From NCBI GenBank assembly GCA_934631055.1, contig CAKTXP010000086.1:1-9577 (forward strand): a DNA stretch of 9,577 bases, given 5' to 3'. This stretch comes from an uncultured Clostridia bacterium (lineage in GTDB: Bacteria > Bacillota > Clostridia > Christensenellales > Aristaeellaceae). Positions 1-6,926 of this stretch are shown piece by piece (within the stretch, counting starts at the first letter, position 1; the number at the start of each line of letters is the position of its first letter). The position numbers were made by a program, and so were the translations under genes. Under the pieces are notes generated by a model, which saw only the letters and a list, made by a program, of their open reading frames with translations, searched no databases and was not told the origin of the DNA.

Positions 1-419
1 GAGGCATGACGGCTTTGCGTCATGAAAACCTGCATGGTGGTACAAAAGCTGCCTGCAGTGTAGCCTGCCTTGAGCGGTTGTGGTGGATCACAGAACAACG
101 CACGGTGACCAAAGGCTCACGGAAGCCGCCGCGATCGCTGTGTGAAACCATGGCTGCAAAAGAGGCTAGGAAGGAACCGACGCTGCCGAGGAAAGCTCCT
201 AGGCTGTCGTAAGGATACAACAGAGATTACAGTGTGGACTCAGTGGTAATTCGGTCCCGTGTACGGAAACGACGCGGCGTCTGCTTTAAAGGGAAACCGC
301 TCCTATGGCGACAGGGAGTAACGGGCGGGGAAATCCTACCGAACCTAAGCCGCAAGGTCTATTTGTTGTATCACCACCTGTTTTAAGCGATTCTGCCCAC
401 GGCTTGCGTGGGCTTTTTT
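1..419 (+). ncRNA. ole: OLE RNA, 3' portion (5' end outside window)
   Basis: Seen: about 400 nt without a credible gene, rich in local inverted repeats. Examples are a 7-bp hairpin (5-11/18-24), a hairpin with one bulged base (105-110/114-120), CTAGGA/TCCTAG (166-171/197-202), GACG/CGTC (271-274/278-281), a stem with a 3-nt bulge (297-303/315-324) and ACCT/AGGT (343-346/355-358), then an intrinsic terminator. Known: OLE RNA is about 600 nt, occurs in Firmicutes/Clostridia, and usually lies immediately upstream of the OLE-associated protein gene within the ispA-dxs region. It forms a membrane-bound RNP with OapA and other proteins and affects Mg2+ homeostasis and cold and ethanol tolerance. 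Inferred: the identity rests mainly on the adjacent oapA and dxs genes plus size and structure. I did not match it to a covariance model. About 200 nt of the 5' end should lie before position 1. Confidence 0.9.
395..419 (+). terminator. Intrinsic terminator at the 3' end of OLE RNA
   Basis: A perfect 7-bp GC-rich stem (GCCCACG at 395-401, CGTGGGC at 407-413) with a 5-nt loop is followed by six T residues (414-419). It lies 35 nt before the oapA start. It probably sets the 3' end of OLE RNA and limits read-through into oapA-dxs. I see no good promoter between it and oapA, so downstream expression probably depends on partial read-through. Confidence 0.88.
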
Positions 420-441
420 CAAATCATGAGCAAAAACAGAT

Positions 442-447
442 GGAGTG
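442..447 (+). promoter_or_regulatory. Ribosome-binding site deciding the oapA GTG start
   Basis: GGAGTG lies 7 nt before the GTG at 455. No ATG in this frame precedes the hydrophobic region at a suitable distance from a ribosome-binding site, so GTG is the start. Confidence 0.75.
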
Positions 448-454
448 AAAACCG

Positions 455-1024
455 GTGAGCAAAAAGCAAAAGAGCAAACAAAGCCAGAAGCAATGGATTA
501 TAACCGTTGTGTTGCTGTCGTTTGGTCTTTCTGTCGTAATGTCTGTATTGACGAGTTTGTTCGTCGATTCGGCGGGGCTTCTGGTGGCGCTGATCGCGCT
601 CATTATGCTGATTTCTATTGGCATCATAACTGATGTGATAGGCACTGCCGTTACGTCGGCGGATGAACGTCCGTTTATCGCAATGGCGTCAAAGAAGATC
701 GGCGGCGCAAAACAGGCGCTCAGATTGATTCGTAAGGCGGAGCGGGTTTCCAGCCTGCTTAACGACGTGGCGGGCGATATCGTTGGCGTCGTCAGCGGTT
801 CAGCCGGCTCAGTCATTGCAATGTATCTGGTCTCCATGGGACTGCCGACAACCATCGCATCTGTATTGATCACAGCCTGCATTTCAGCGTTCATGATTGG
901 CGGCAAGGCGGTCGGAAAATCGTTTGCCATAGAGAAGAGCAATACCATTGTGCTTTATGTCGGCAAAGCAATGGCACTTTTTGAAAGCAAAAAACACAGA
1001 CCGAAAAAGAAAAAAACAAACTAA
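455..1024 (+). CDS. oapA: OLE-associated membrane protein OapA
   Basis: A 189-residue membrane protein starting at GTG. Both ends are very basic (MSKKQKSKQSQKQ; SKKHRPKKKK) and could bind RNA or anionic lipid. Four hydrophobic segments are visible: about 14-36, 40-65, 109-129 and 131-152. A basic loop (79-97) lies between the second and third. The motif D104-V-A-G107-D108 sits at the start of helix 3. From memory, D104/G107/D108 are the residues changed in a dominant-negative OapA of B. halodurans, and they fall at identical positions here. Known: OapA dimerises, binds OLE RNA at the membrane, and its loss causes Mg2+ sensitivity. Residues 58-178 also resemble the DUF21 membrane domain of CNNM/CorC-type Mg2+ transport proteins, without CBS domains (my comparison from memory). 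It lies directly between OLE RNA and dxs, its usual place. Confidence 0.93.
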   Translation: MSKKQKSKQSQKQWIITVVLLSFGLSVVMSVLTSLFVDSAGLLVALIALIMLISIGIITDVIGTAVTSADERPFIAMASKKIGGAKQALRLIRKAERVSSLLNDVAGDIVGVVSGSAGSVIAMYLVSMGLPTTIASVLITACISAFMIGGKAVGKSFAIEKSNTIVLYVGKAMALFESKKHRPKKKKTN

Positions 1025-1056
1025 ACTGAGGAAGAAACAGAGGGGAGGTACGGGCG

Positions 1057-2949
1057 ATGGCTATCTTGCCGAATATACGGGGACCGGAAGACGTAAAACG
1101 CCTGAGTACCGCACAGCTTGATGAATTGGCGGGCGAGATACGGCAGACGATTATCGACACTGTATCGCGTCAAGGCGGACATTTGGCGTCGAATCTGGGG
1201 GATGTTGAACTGACGATCGCGCTCCACAGAGCGTTTTCCAGCCCGACGGATAAGCTGGTTTTCGATGTCGGGCATCAGATCTATGCGCATAAGCTTTTGA
1301 CGGGAAGACAGGATCAATTTAAGACCCTGCGTTCTTATCACGGTATGAGCGGTTTTCCCTGCCATGCGGAAAGCGAGCATGATCTGTTTGACACGGGTCA
1401 TTCTTCTACGGCAATCTCCATGGCGCTCGGATTGGCGCGTGCACGCGATTTGAAGCATGAGGATTATCATGTCGTGGCGATCGTGGGCGACGGCGCGCTG
1501 ACAGGCGGCATGTGCTATGAAGCCATGAACGACGCGGGCAACGGACATACGAGGCTGATTGTTATTTTGAATGATAACGAAATGTCGATATCCAAGAATG
1601 TTGGCGCGCTGTCGGATTATTTTAAGCATCTACGCGCAAGCGCGTCGTGGTATGGCGGGAAAAAGCGTATCCGCGATCATGTCATGGGAATTCCGCTCAT
1701 CGGCAGACCATTGGCGCATTTGATGGAAAACGCCAAGAATATGGTTAAGTCTGTCACAACGGGCGGCGAAATGTTTGAAGCGCTTGGCTTCCGCTATCTG
1801 GGTCCCTTCAATGGGCATAATATCGAAGAGATGACACATGTCTTTGAAGAAGCGAAGCTGGTAAGCGATACGCCGCTTTTGATTCATATCATCACTCAAA
1901 AAGGACATGGCTATGATCTGGCGGAACGCCAGCCGGAAAAATTTCATGGCGTTGCGCCGTTCCGTGTCGAAAACGGTATGAAGCGCAATCAGGTTCAGAA
2001 AGAGAGTGCGGCACAGGCGGCAGGCAAAGAACTGGTCGCGATGGCGGCGGAAGATCCCCGTGTCGTAGCGGTAACGGCGGCGATGGCAGGCGGAACCGGC
2101 TTATCCGGCTTTGCATCGAATTATCCCGAACGCTTTTTTGACGTGGGTATTGCGGAACAGCATGCAGTCAGTATGTCGTCAGGCATGGCGCGCGGCGGCT
2201 ATCGCCCGTATTTCGCAGTGTATTCGACGTTTTTGCAGCGAGCTTATGATCAGATTGTGCATGACGTATGTCTGCAAAATCTCCCAGTCTGCATCCTTTC
2301 GGATCATGTGGGATTGGTTGGAGACGATGGAAAGACGCATCATGGTGTGTTGAGCGTGCCAATGCTGCTGAGCATTCCGAATTTGACACTGCTTGCACCA
2401 CGAGATACGAAACAGATTCGTCAGGCAGTCCGCGCGACGCTCAAACTGGATGGCCCATGCGTTGTTCAATATCCTAAAGACGGAATTGAGCCGTATGCAG
2501 AGAGCATAGAGGGGGAACCCTTTACAATCGGGCGCTGGCAGACGCTTGTGTTCGGCGATGATGCGGTTATTTTGACATATGGAAGGATGAGCCTGCATGC
2601 GGTTAAAGCGGCTGCTATTTTAAAGGAGCGGGGACTGGCGGTTGGCGTGATCGACTGCTGTTCGCTCAAGCCGATGGATATGGACTGCCTGCATACGCTT
2701 TTTAAGCACAATGCGAAATTGATTACGCTTGAAGAAGGCGAAATGATTGGCGGTTTTGGTTCTGAAATTGCACGAATCTGTGTAGAAGAACATGTGCAGG
2801 CACCTGTTCAAATCATGGGGCTTGAAAATCGGTTTATTACACACGGTTCGGTTTCTGAGCTTCTGCATGAATGCGGACTGATGCCTGATCAGATTGCGAA
2901 GCAGATTGAATCATTGCTTCAACATGAGGAGAAAAACCATGTCGGATAA
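1057..2949 (+). CDS. dxs: 1-deoxy-D-xylulose-5-phosphate synthase, divergent active site
   Basis: A 630-residue cytosolic thiamine-diphosphate enzyme of normal family length. It joins pyruvate and glyceraldehyde 3-phosphate to give DXP, the first step of the MEP isoprenoid pathway. AGGGGAGG (1041-1048) precedes the ATG. The ThDP motif begins GDGALTGGM (144-152), followed by NDNEMSISKNVGA. The catalytic Glu367 is in GIAEQHA, Tyr389 is in YSTFLQRAYDQ, and Asp424 and His428 are in DDGKTHHG. These align with E. coli E370, Y392, D427 and H431. The transketolase C-terminal domain follows (about 490-625). Odd: E. coli Arg420 and Arg478, which hold the substrate phosphate, are His417 and Lys474 here; the FD after HQG is LS (432-433), and the next conserved Arg (E. 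coli 441) is Leu438. Dxs is the likely function, but altered kinetics or donor/acceptor range is possible. It overlaps tlyA by 11 nt. Confidence 0.93.
   Translation: MAILPNIRGPEDVKRLSTAQLDELAGEIRQTIIDTVSRQGGHLASNLGDVELTIALHRAFSSPTDKLVFDVGHQIYAHKLLTGRQDQFKTLRSYHGMSGFPCHAESEHDLFDTGHSSTAISMALGLARARDLKHEDYHVVAIVGDGALTGGMCYEAMNDAGNGHTRLIVILNDNEMSISKNVGALSDYFKHLRASASWYGGKKRIRDHVMGIPLIGRPLAHLMENAKNMVKSVTTGGEMFEALGFRYLGPFNGHNIEEMTHVFEEAKLVSDTPLLIHIITQKGHGYDLAERQPEKFHGVAPFRVENGMKRNQVQKESAAQAAGKELVAMAAEDPRVVAVTAAMAGGTGLSGFASNYPERFFDVGIAEQHAVSMSSGMARGGYRPYFAVYSTFLQRAYDQIVHDVCLQNLPVCILSDHVGLVGDDGKTHHGVLSVPMLLSIPNLTLLAPRDTKQIRQAVRATLKLDGPCVVQYPKDGIEPYAESIEGEPFTIGRWQTLVFGDDAVILTYGRMSLHAVKAAAILKERGLAVGVIDCCSLKPMDMDCLHTLFKHNAKLITLEEGEMIGGFGSEIARICVEEHVQAPVQIMGLENRFITHGSVSELLHECGLMPDQIAKQIESLLQHEEKNHVG
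2927..2931 (+). promoter_or_regulatory. Ribosome-binding site deciding the tlyA start
   Basis: AGGAG, inside the dxs 3' end, lies 7 nt before ATG 2939. It favours that start over a possible in-frame start at 2894, which would add 15 residues that do not belong to the S4 domain. Confidence 0.8.
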
Positions 2950-3757
2950 AAAACGAGTGGATGTTGCACTGGTCGAACGTGGATTAGCGCCGAGTCGGGA
3001 AAAAGCGCAGGCGCTGGTTATGTCCGGCGTGGTATACATTGGAGAGAACAAGGTAGAGAAAGCTTCCATGCAGGTGACGCCTGAGGACGAGTTGATCGTC
3101 CGTCAGACAGGCACGGGCTATGTAAGCCGAGGTGCGCTGAAGCTTGAAAAAGGGCTGGCTGTCTTTGATGTGGATGCTAAAGACCGCGTTGCGATGGATC
3201 TGGGGGCTTCGACCGGCGGTTTTACGGATGTGCTTTTGCAAAATGGCGCAGCGCATGTCTACGCCATTGATGTCGGATATGGTCAGCTGGATTGGAAACT
3301 GCGCAATGATCCGCGCGTGACAGTCATGGAAAGGACGAATGCGCGTTATCTTAAGCCGGAGGATCTTCCGCTCCAGCCGACGCTGGGCGTTATGGACGTA
3401 TCGTTTATCTCGATCACCAAGATTTTGCCGTCTGCAGCGGCAATCATGGGTGAAAAAGGCGAGTTTATTTCGCTGATTAAGCCGCAGTTTGAAGCCGGAC
3501 GTGACCGAGTCGGAAAAAAAGGCGTCGTCCGTGACGCTCAGGTTCATCTGGATGTCGTAAACGAAATACTGAGCTTTATTGATATGGAGATGGGCTGGAC
3601 AGCGCAGAACCTGTCTTTTTCGCCGATCAAAGGTCCTGAGGGAAATATTGAATTTCTGGTTCATATTCTGCCGAAGAGCCGCGCGACGCACAGCGTAACG
3701 CAGGAAGAAGCGGCGGAAGTTGTCCGGCAGGCGCACGAGGCGCTCAGCAACGTATAA
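2939..3757 (+). CDS. tlyA: TlyA-family rRNA 2'-O-methyltransferase (YqxC)
   Basis: A 272-residue protein. An N-terminal S4 RNA-binding domain (about 5-60) is joined by a short linker to an FtsJ/RrmJ-like methyltransferase domain. The SAM-binding motif is DLGASTGGFTD (87-97). K68 (GALKLEK), D153 (MDVSFIS), K181 (LIKPQFE) and E238 (NIEF) fit the K-D-K-E catalytic set of 2'-O-ribose methyltransferases. Known: TlyA methylates 23S rRNA C1920 (and, in the longer type, 16S rRNA C1409), and loss in mycobacteria gives capreomycin resistance. The old name 'hemolysin A' is misleading. The start at ATG 2939 is supported by AGGAG 7 nt upstream. It overlaps the end of dxs by 11 nt, which implies translational coupling, and lies 19 nt before nadK. 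Which rRNA sites are modified here cannot be read from the sequence. Confidence 0.95.
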   Translation: MSDKKRVDVALVERGLAPSREKAQALVMSGVVYIGENKVEKASMQVTPEDELIVRQTGTGYVSRGALKLEKGLAVFDVDAKDRVAMDLGASTGGFTDVLLQNGAAHVYAIDVGYGQLDWKLRNDPRVTVMERTNARYLKPEDLPLQPTLGVMDVSFISITKILPSAAAIMGEKGEFISLIKPQFEAGRDRVGKKGVVRDAQVHLDVVNEILSFIDMEMGWTAQNLSFSPIKGPEGNIEFLVHILPKSRATHSVTQEEAAEVVRQAHEALSNV

Positions 3758-3762
3758 ACGCA

Positions 3763-3768
3763 GGGAGG
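3763..3768 (+). promoter_or_regulatory. Ribosome-binding site deciding the nadK start
   Basis: GGGAGG lies 8 nt before ATG 3777. An earlier in-frame start at 3720 would lie inside tlyA and add an arginine-rich stretch untypical of NAD kinases. Confidence 0.8.
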
Positions 3769-3776
3769 ATCAACGG

Positions 3777-4664
3777 ATGATTCACAGCGTGATGTTCTAT
3801 CTGAACCAAAACAAACCGTCGGTTTGTGAAGCGGTTCGCAATGGAATCATGCTCTGTCATCAAAAAGGAGTTGAGCCGGTTTTCTTTGAAAGCGACCGGC
3901 AGTTTCTTTTTGAAAAACTGGGGGCAGAGTTTCATGAACAAGCGGTCTATCTGTCTAAGCCGGATTCTGCTCAGATTGATATGATCTTCGTTTTCGGCGG
4001 AGATGGAACCATGCTGCGTGCGCTGGATTCATACGTCAATCAGGATATTCCTATGCTGGGCATCAATCTTGGACGGCTTGGCTTTCTTTTGGAAACCCAG
4101 ATTCAGGAACTGCCTCAGGCGTTTGACGCGCTGATGAAAGGTGAATATACGATCGAGCGCCGCATGATGCTGCATGTGGAGGGTCTATGCGAAGGCAAGC
4201 CCATTCGAGCCTGCGCGACCAATGAAGTCAGCATATCGCGAGGATTGTCACAGAGAATGATTGCGTTGGATGCGCAGGTGGGCGAAACACTTGTCGATCA
4301 TTATATCGCGGACGGCGTTGTCCTCGCCAGCCCGACAGGTTCGACTGCATATTCACTTTCGGCAGGCGGACCGATCGTCAGCCCTGATGTGCCGTGCTTT
4401 GTACTCAATCCGATTTGTCCACATTCGCTTCAATCCAGACCGATCGTCTTGTCTGCGTCGGAAAAAGTGACACTCGCCTTGAATATGAAAGAGATGCGAG
4501 AGGGTATTCAGCTTTCTATTGACGGACAGGCAGTGTGCTGTATGCGCAACGGCGAAAGCATAACGGTGACGCGTTCAGCACATGACGCTCAGCTCGTCCG
4601 ATTTCCGCGCGAACGGAATTTCTTTTCTTTGCTGAAAGACAAGCTCTCACAGTGGAGCTTATAA
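3777..4664 (+). CDS. nadK: NAD kinase
   Basis: A 295-residue cytosolic kinase that phosphorylates NAD+ to NADP+, the only route to NADP in most bacteria. Motifs: GGDGT (74-78, binds the phosphate donor, with the catalytic Asp), LGINLGRLGFL (94-104), the NE pair at 149-150 (ATNEVSI), and the glycine-rich ADGVVLASPTGSTAY (178-192), all diagnostic of the family. NPICPHSLQSRPIVL (211-225) completes the C-terminal domain. Length is normal. NADPH is needed by the next MEP-pathway enzyme, DXP reductoisomerase, so its place behind dxs is metabolically sensible, although tlyA-nadK-argR-recN order is a general Clostridia arrangement. Its stop codon overlaps a TATAAT box that may serve argR. Confidence 0.97.
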   Translation: MIHSVMFYLNQNKPSVCEAVRNGIMLCHQKGVEPVFFESDRQFLFEKLGAEFHEQAVYLSKPDSAQIDMIFVFGGDGTMLRALDSYVNQDIPMLGINLGRLGFLLETQIQELPQAFDALMKGEYTIERRMMLHVEGLCEGKPIRACATNEVSISRGLSQRMIALDAQVGETLVDHYIADGVVLASPTGSTAYSLSAGGPIVSPDVPCFVLNPICPHSLQSRPIVLSASEKVTLALNMKEMREGIQLSIDGQAVCCMRNGESITVTRSAHDAQLVRFPRERNFFSLLKDKLSQWSL

Positions 4665-4665
4665 T
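4636..4665 (+). promoter_or_regulatory. Candidate internal promoter for argR-recN
   Basis: A perfect TATAAT (4660-4665) has a weak -35 match, AAGACA (4636-4641), 18 nt upstream. A transcript from it would start near 4672, giving argR a leader of about 20 nt. The AT-rich stretch 4661-4675 has partial dyad symmetry and could also be an ArgR-binding (ARG) box. Both readings are tentative. Confidence 0.35.
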
Positions 4666-4690
4666 GTAATATCATCCGAGGAGGACGTTT

Positions 4691-5140
4691 ATGAAGTCTA
4701 AACGGCAGGCTTTGATCCGGGAAATCGTAGAAAGCCAAAGTATTCAAACGCAAGAAGAGCTTGCCGAAGCTCTGCGTGTACATGGCATGGTCGTCACGCA
4801 GGCGACTGTGTCGCGCGACATCAAGGAGATGCATCTGCTCAAGGTGTTGGCTGAGGATGGAAATTATCGTTACGCGACGATCGACAAAAACGATCAGGGC
4901 GTTGGCGATCGTTTGATCCGTATGCTCTCCGATTCAGTCGTCGATTTGAACAGCGCAAACAATCTGATCGTGATTAAAACACTTTCCGGAAGCGCACATG
5001 TGGCTGCGGAAGCGGTGGACAGCCTGCGCTGGCCGGAAGTGCTCGGTACGATTGCGGGGGACAACACGATTCTGGTCATCGTGCGTTCTAATGAAGAAGT
5101 CGATGCGGTGATACGTAGATTCAGGAACATCGTCAAGTAA
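4691..5140 (+). CDS. argR: Arginine repressor ArgR/AhrC
   Basis: A 149-residue transcription factor of standard length. It represses arginine biosynthesis and activates arginine catabolism when arginine-bound as a hexamer. The N-terminal winged helix-turn-helix (about 1-65) has the family motif TQATVSRDIKEM (36-47). The C-terminal oligomerisation and arginine-binding domain (about 75-149) has SGSAHVAAEAVD (99-110) and GTIAGDNT (119-126). The second acidic residue of the common GDDT motif is Asn125 here; I believe such GDNT variants occur among Clostridia, so I do not infer loss of arginine binding. A strong GAGGAGG (4678-4684) precedes the ATG by 6 nt. recN follows after 21 nt. Linkage to recN and dxs is typical of Firmicutes and does not imply control of those genes by arginine. 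Confidence 0.97.
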   Translation: MKSKRQALIREIVESQSIQTQEELAEALRVHGMVVTQATVSRDIKEMHLLKVLAEDGNYRYATIDKNDQGVGDRLIRMLSDSVVDLNSANNLIVIKTLSGSAHVAAEAVDSLRWPEVLGTIAGDNTILVIVRSNEEVDAVIRRFRNIVK

Positions 5141-5161
5141 TGGACGGAGGACGGCAACGCT

Positions 5162-6916
5162 ATGCTTTTGCAGCTCAGTATTCATCATCTGGCGCTGATT
5201 AACGATATGACGATTGACTTTGAACCCGGCATGAACGTTATGACCGGCGAGACCGGCGCGGGCAAGTCGATCGTGGTCGATGCGGTCAATCTGGTACTCG
5301 GAGAACGCGCGGACAGAGATTTGATTACAAATGGAGAAATGAAAGCTCGTGTGGAAGCCGTATTTGATATTGCGGATAACGAGAAGGTCAAATCGCTGCT
5401 GAACGAGCTGACGCTGACCGGCGATGACGACGTTGCGTCTATCTCGCGTGAATTGACCAGTTCCGGACGCAATATCTGCCGGATCAACGGGACGATCGTT
5501 CCGCTTCAGACGCTCAGGCAGGTTTCTGCCCAGCTCTTGGATATTCACGGTCAGCACGAGCATCAGCTTCTTTTGGACAGCAAAAACCATATTGGATATC
5601 TGGATGAATATGCGGCAGATGAGATTCGCCCGCTGCTTGAGCGGAATCAGAGCGCTTATACGGATTGGAAACAGACAGCGCAGAAGCTTTCCCGCCTGAG
5701 AAAAAGCGTTGCAGAGCGGGAACAGCGCATTGATATGCTCCGCTTTCAGCTGGAAGAGCTTCAGAGCGCGCATTTGACGGCGGGAGAAGAAGAGGAACTG
5801 GAACGGCAGAAGATCTTTTACCGCAATGCAGGAAAGATCATGGCAGCGTTTGATGAATCCTGCGCGCTGCTGAGCGACGGCGTAGAGGGCGGTTCTTCTG
5901 CGGTGGATATGCTCAGGGACGGTGTACGCGCGCTGGAACCGGTTGCGTCGCTGGATGCGCGTTATGAAACCGTCTACGCGCGTCTTGACGGGCTTTGCTA
6001 TGAAGTTGAAGATGCAGCGCGCGATCTGCGCGATTTAAGAGAAGATATGGACTATGACGGCGAAGAAGCTGAGCGCGTGGAAAGCCGTCTTGATCTTTTA
6101 CGCCGCCTGAATCGCAAGTATGGCGCTACGACGCAGGATATGATCCGTTATCGGGACAAAATCGAAGCGGAATTGAATGAACTCGAAGATTCCGATGAGG
6201 CGGCTGAAAAGCTGGAGAAAGAATACCGCCAGCAGACCCGCATGCTTGAAGAGATATCCATGAAACTGACGCATGCGCGTGAAGACGCGGCAAGGCGGTT
6301 TGAAAAGGCGATCGTTGAACAGCTCCGAGATTTGGGCATGAAAAATGCTCGGCTTTCCATGGCGTTTGCGCCGCTGGAAGAGGGCGAGAAGATTCGCGAC
6401 CGATTCAGCGTGCAAGGCGTGGATCGCATTGAAATGATGTTCTGCGCTAATTTGGGTCAACCGCTTAAGCCATTGGCTCGCGTAGCTTCCGGCGGCGAAT
6501 TATCGCGTATCATGCTGGCGCTCAAGAATCTCTCCGCGCAAAAGCCCGGTATTCCGCGAAGCATGGTGTTTGATGAGATCGACACCGGTATCAGCGGACG
6601 CATGGCGCAGGTTGTGGCAGAAAAGATGAGCCAGATCGGCGACCATCATCAGGTGATATGCGTGACACATCTGCCGCAGATTGCCGCGATGGCGGACGCT
6701 CAATATTTGGTTCGCAAGTATGATGAGAACGGCGCGACGCGCACAGAGGTTACTCGTCTGAATGAAGATCAGCGTGCGCAGGAGATTGCGCGCATGGTAG
6801 GCGGCGCAACATGCGAGAGCGAAAGCAGCGTGCGCCATGCGGCAGTCATGCTTGCTGAAGCAAAGGAACGTAAGCAGGCACTGCGTGCTGCAATCGACGA
6901 ACAAAGGCAGATGTAA
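5162..6916 (+). CDS. recN: DNA repair ATPase RecN
   Basis: A 584-residue SMC-like protein, slightly longer than the usual 550-575. It acts early in recombinational repair of double-strand breaks, gathering DNA ends before or with RecA. The Walker A motif is GETGAGKS (29-36), a Q-loop-like DIHGQHEH is at 127-134, and the ABC signature is ASGGELSR (442-449). Walker B is MVFDE (468-472) and the switch His is in VTHLPQIA (501-508). Two coiled-coil arms, about 160-215 and 275-385, flank a short hinge-like region, as in the family. GGAGG (5146-5150) lies 11 nt before the ATG. It is the last gene of the plus-strand operon and is followed at once by a terminator. No LexA-type box is evident in the short gap before it. 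Confidence 0.98.
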   Translation: MLLQLSIHHLALINDMTIDFEPGMNVMTGETGAGKSIVVDAVNLVLGERADRDLITNGEMKARVEAVFDIADNEKVKSLLNELTLTGDDDVASISRELTSSGRNICRINGTIVPLQTLRQVSAQLLDIHGQHEHQLLLDSKNHIGYLDEYAADEIRPLLERNQSAYTDWKQTAQKLSRLRKSVAEREQRIDMLRFQLEELQSAHLTAGEEEELERQKIFYRNAGKIMAAFDESCALLSDGVEGGSSAVDMLRDGVRALEPVASLDARYETVYARLDGLCYEVEDAARDLRDLREDMDYDGEEAERVESRLDLLRRLNRKYGATTQDMIRYRDKIEAELNELEDSDEAAEKLEKEYRQQTRMLEEISMKLTHAREDAARRFEKAIVEQLRDLGMKNARLSMAFAPLEEGEKIRDRFSVQGVDRIEMMFCANLGQPLKPLARVASGGELSRIMLALKNLSAQKPGIPRSMVFDEIDTGISGRMAQVVAEKMSQIGDHHQVICVTHLPQIAAMADAQYLVRKYDENGATRTEVTRLNEDQRAQEIARMVGGATCESESSVRHAAVMLAEAKERKQALRAAIDEQRQM

Positions 6917-6926
6917 ATCCTTCATC

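Noticed and set aside
188..195. GAGGAAAG, resembling the conserved 5' P4-region element of RNase P RNA
   Set aside because: The partner RNase P motifs are not found in the expected order, and the oapA-dxs context supports OLE RNA instead.
6..220. Open frames on both strands within the first 220 nt (68 and 66 codons)
   Set aside because: They lie inside the structured RNA, have no good ribosome-binding site and have unnatural composition; the region is better explained as OLE RNA.
426..458. Ten-codon ORF (ATG 426, TGA 456-458) overlapping the oapA start, as a possible leader peptide
   Set aside because: It has no ribosome-binding site; the GGAG lies inside it and is positioned for oapA. The overlap looks accidental.
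424..948. 174-codon minus-strand frame antisense to oapA
   Set aside because: It mirrors oapA, has no ribosome-binding site and shows no recognisable features; oapA explains the region.
1021..2598. Long minus-strand frames opposite dxs
   Set aside because: They are shadows of a clearly identified gene in a moderate-GC genome.
2894..2938. Upstream in-frame start for tlyA adding 15 residues
   Set aside because: The added residues lie inside dxs and lack homology to the S4 domain; ATG 2939 has a well-placed AGGAG.
2984..3736. 250-codon minus-strand frame opposite tlyA
   Set aside because: Shadow of tlyA, arginine/histidine-rich and without recognisable motifs.
3720..3776. Upstream in-frame start for nadK
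   Set aside because: It would sit in the tlyA coding region without a ribosome-binding site; ATG 3777 has GGGAGG at 8 nt.
4934..5773. 279-codon minus-strand frame across argR and recN
   Set aside because: It crosses two well-identified genes and shows no domain or ribosome-binding site.
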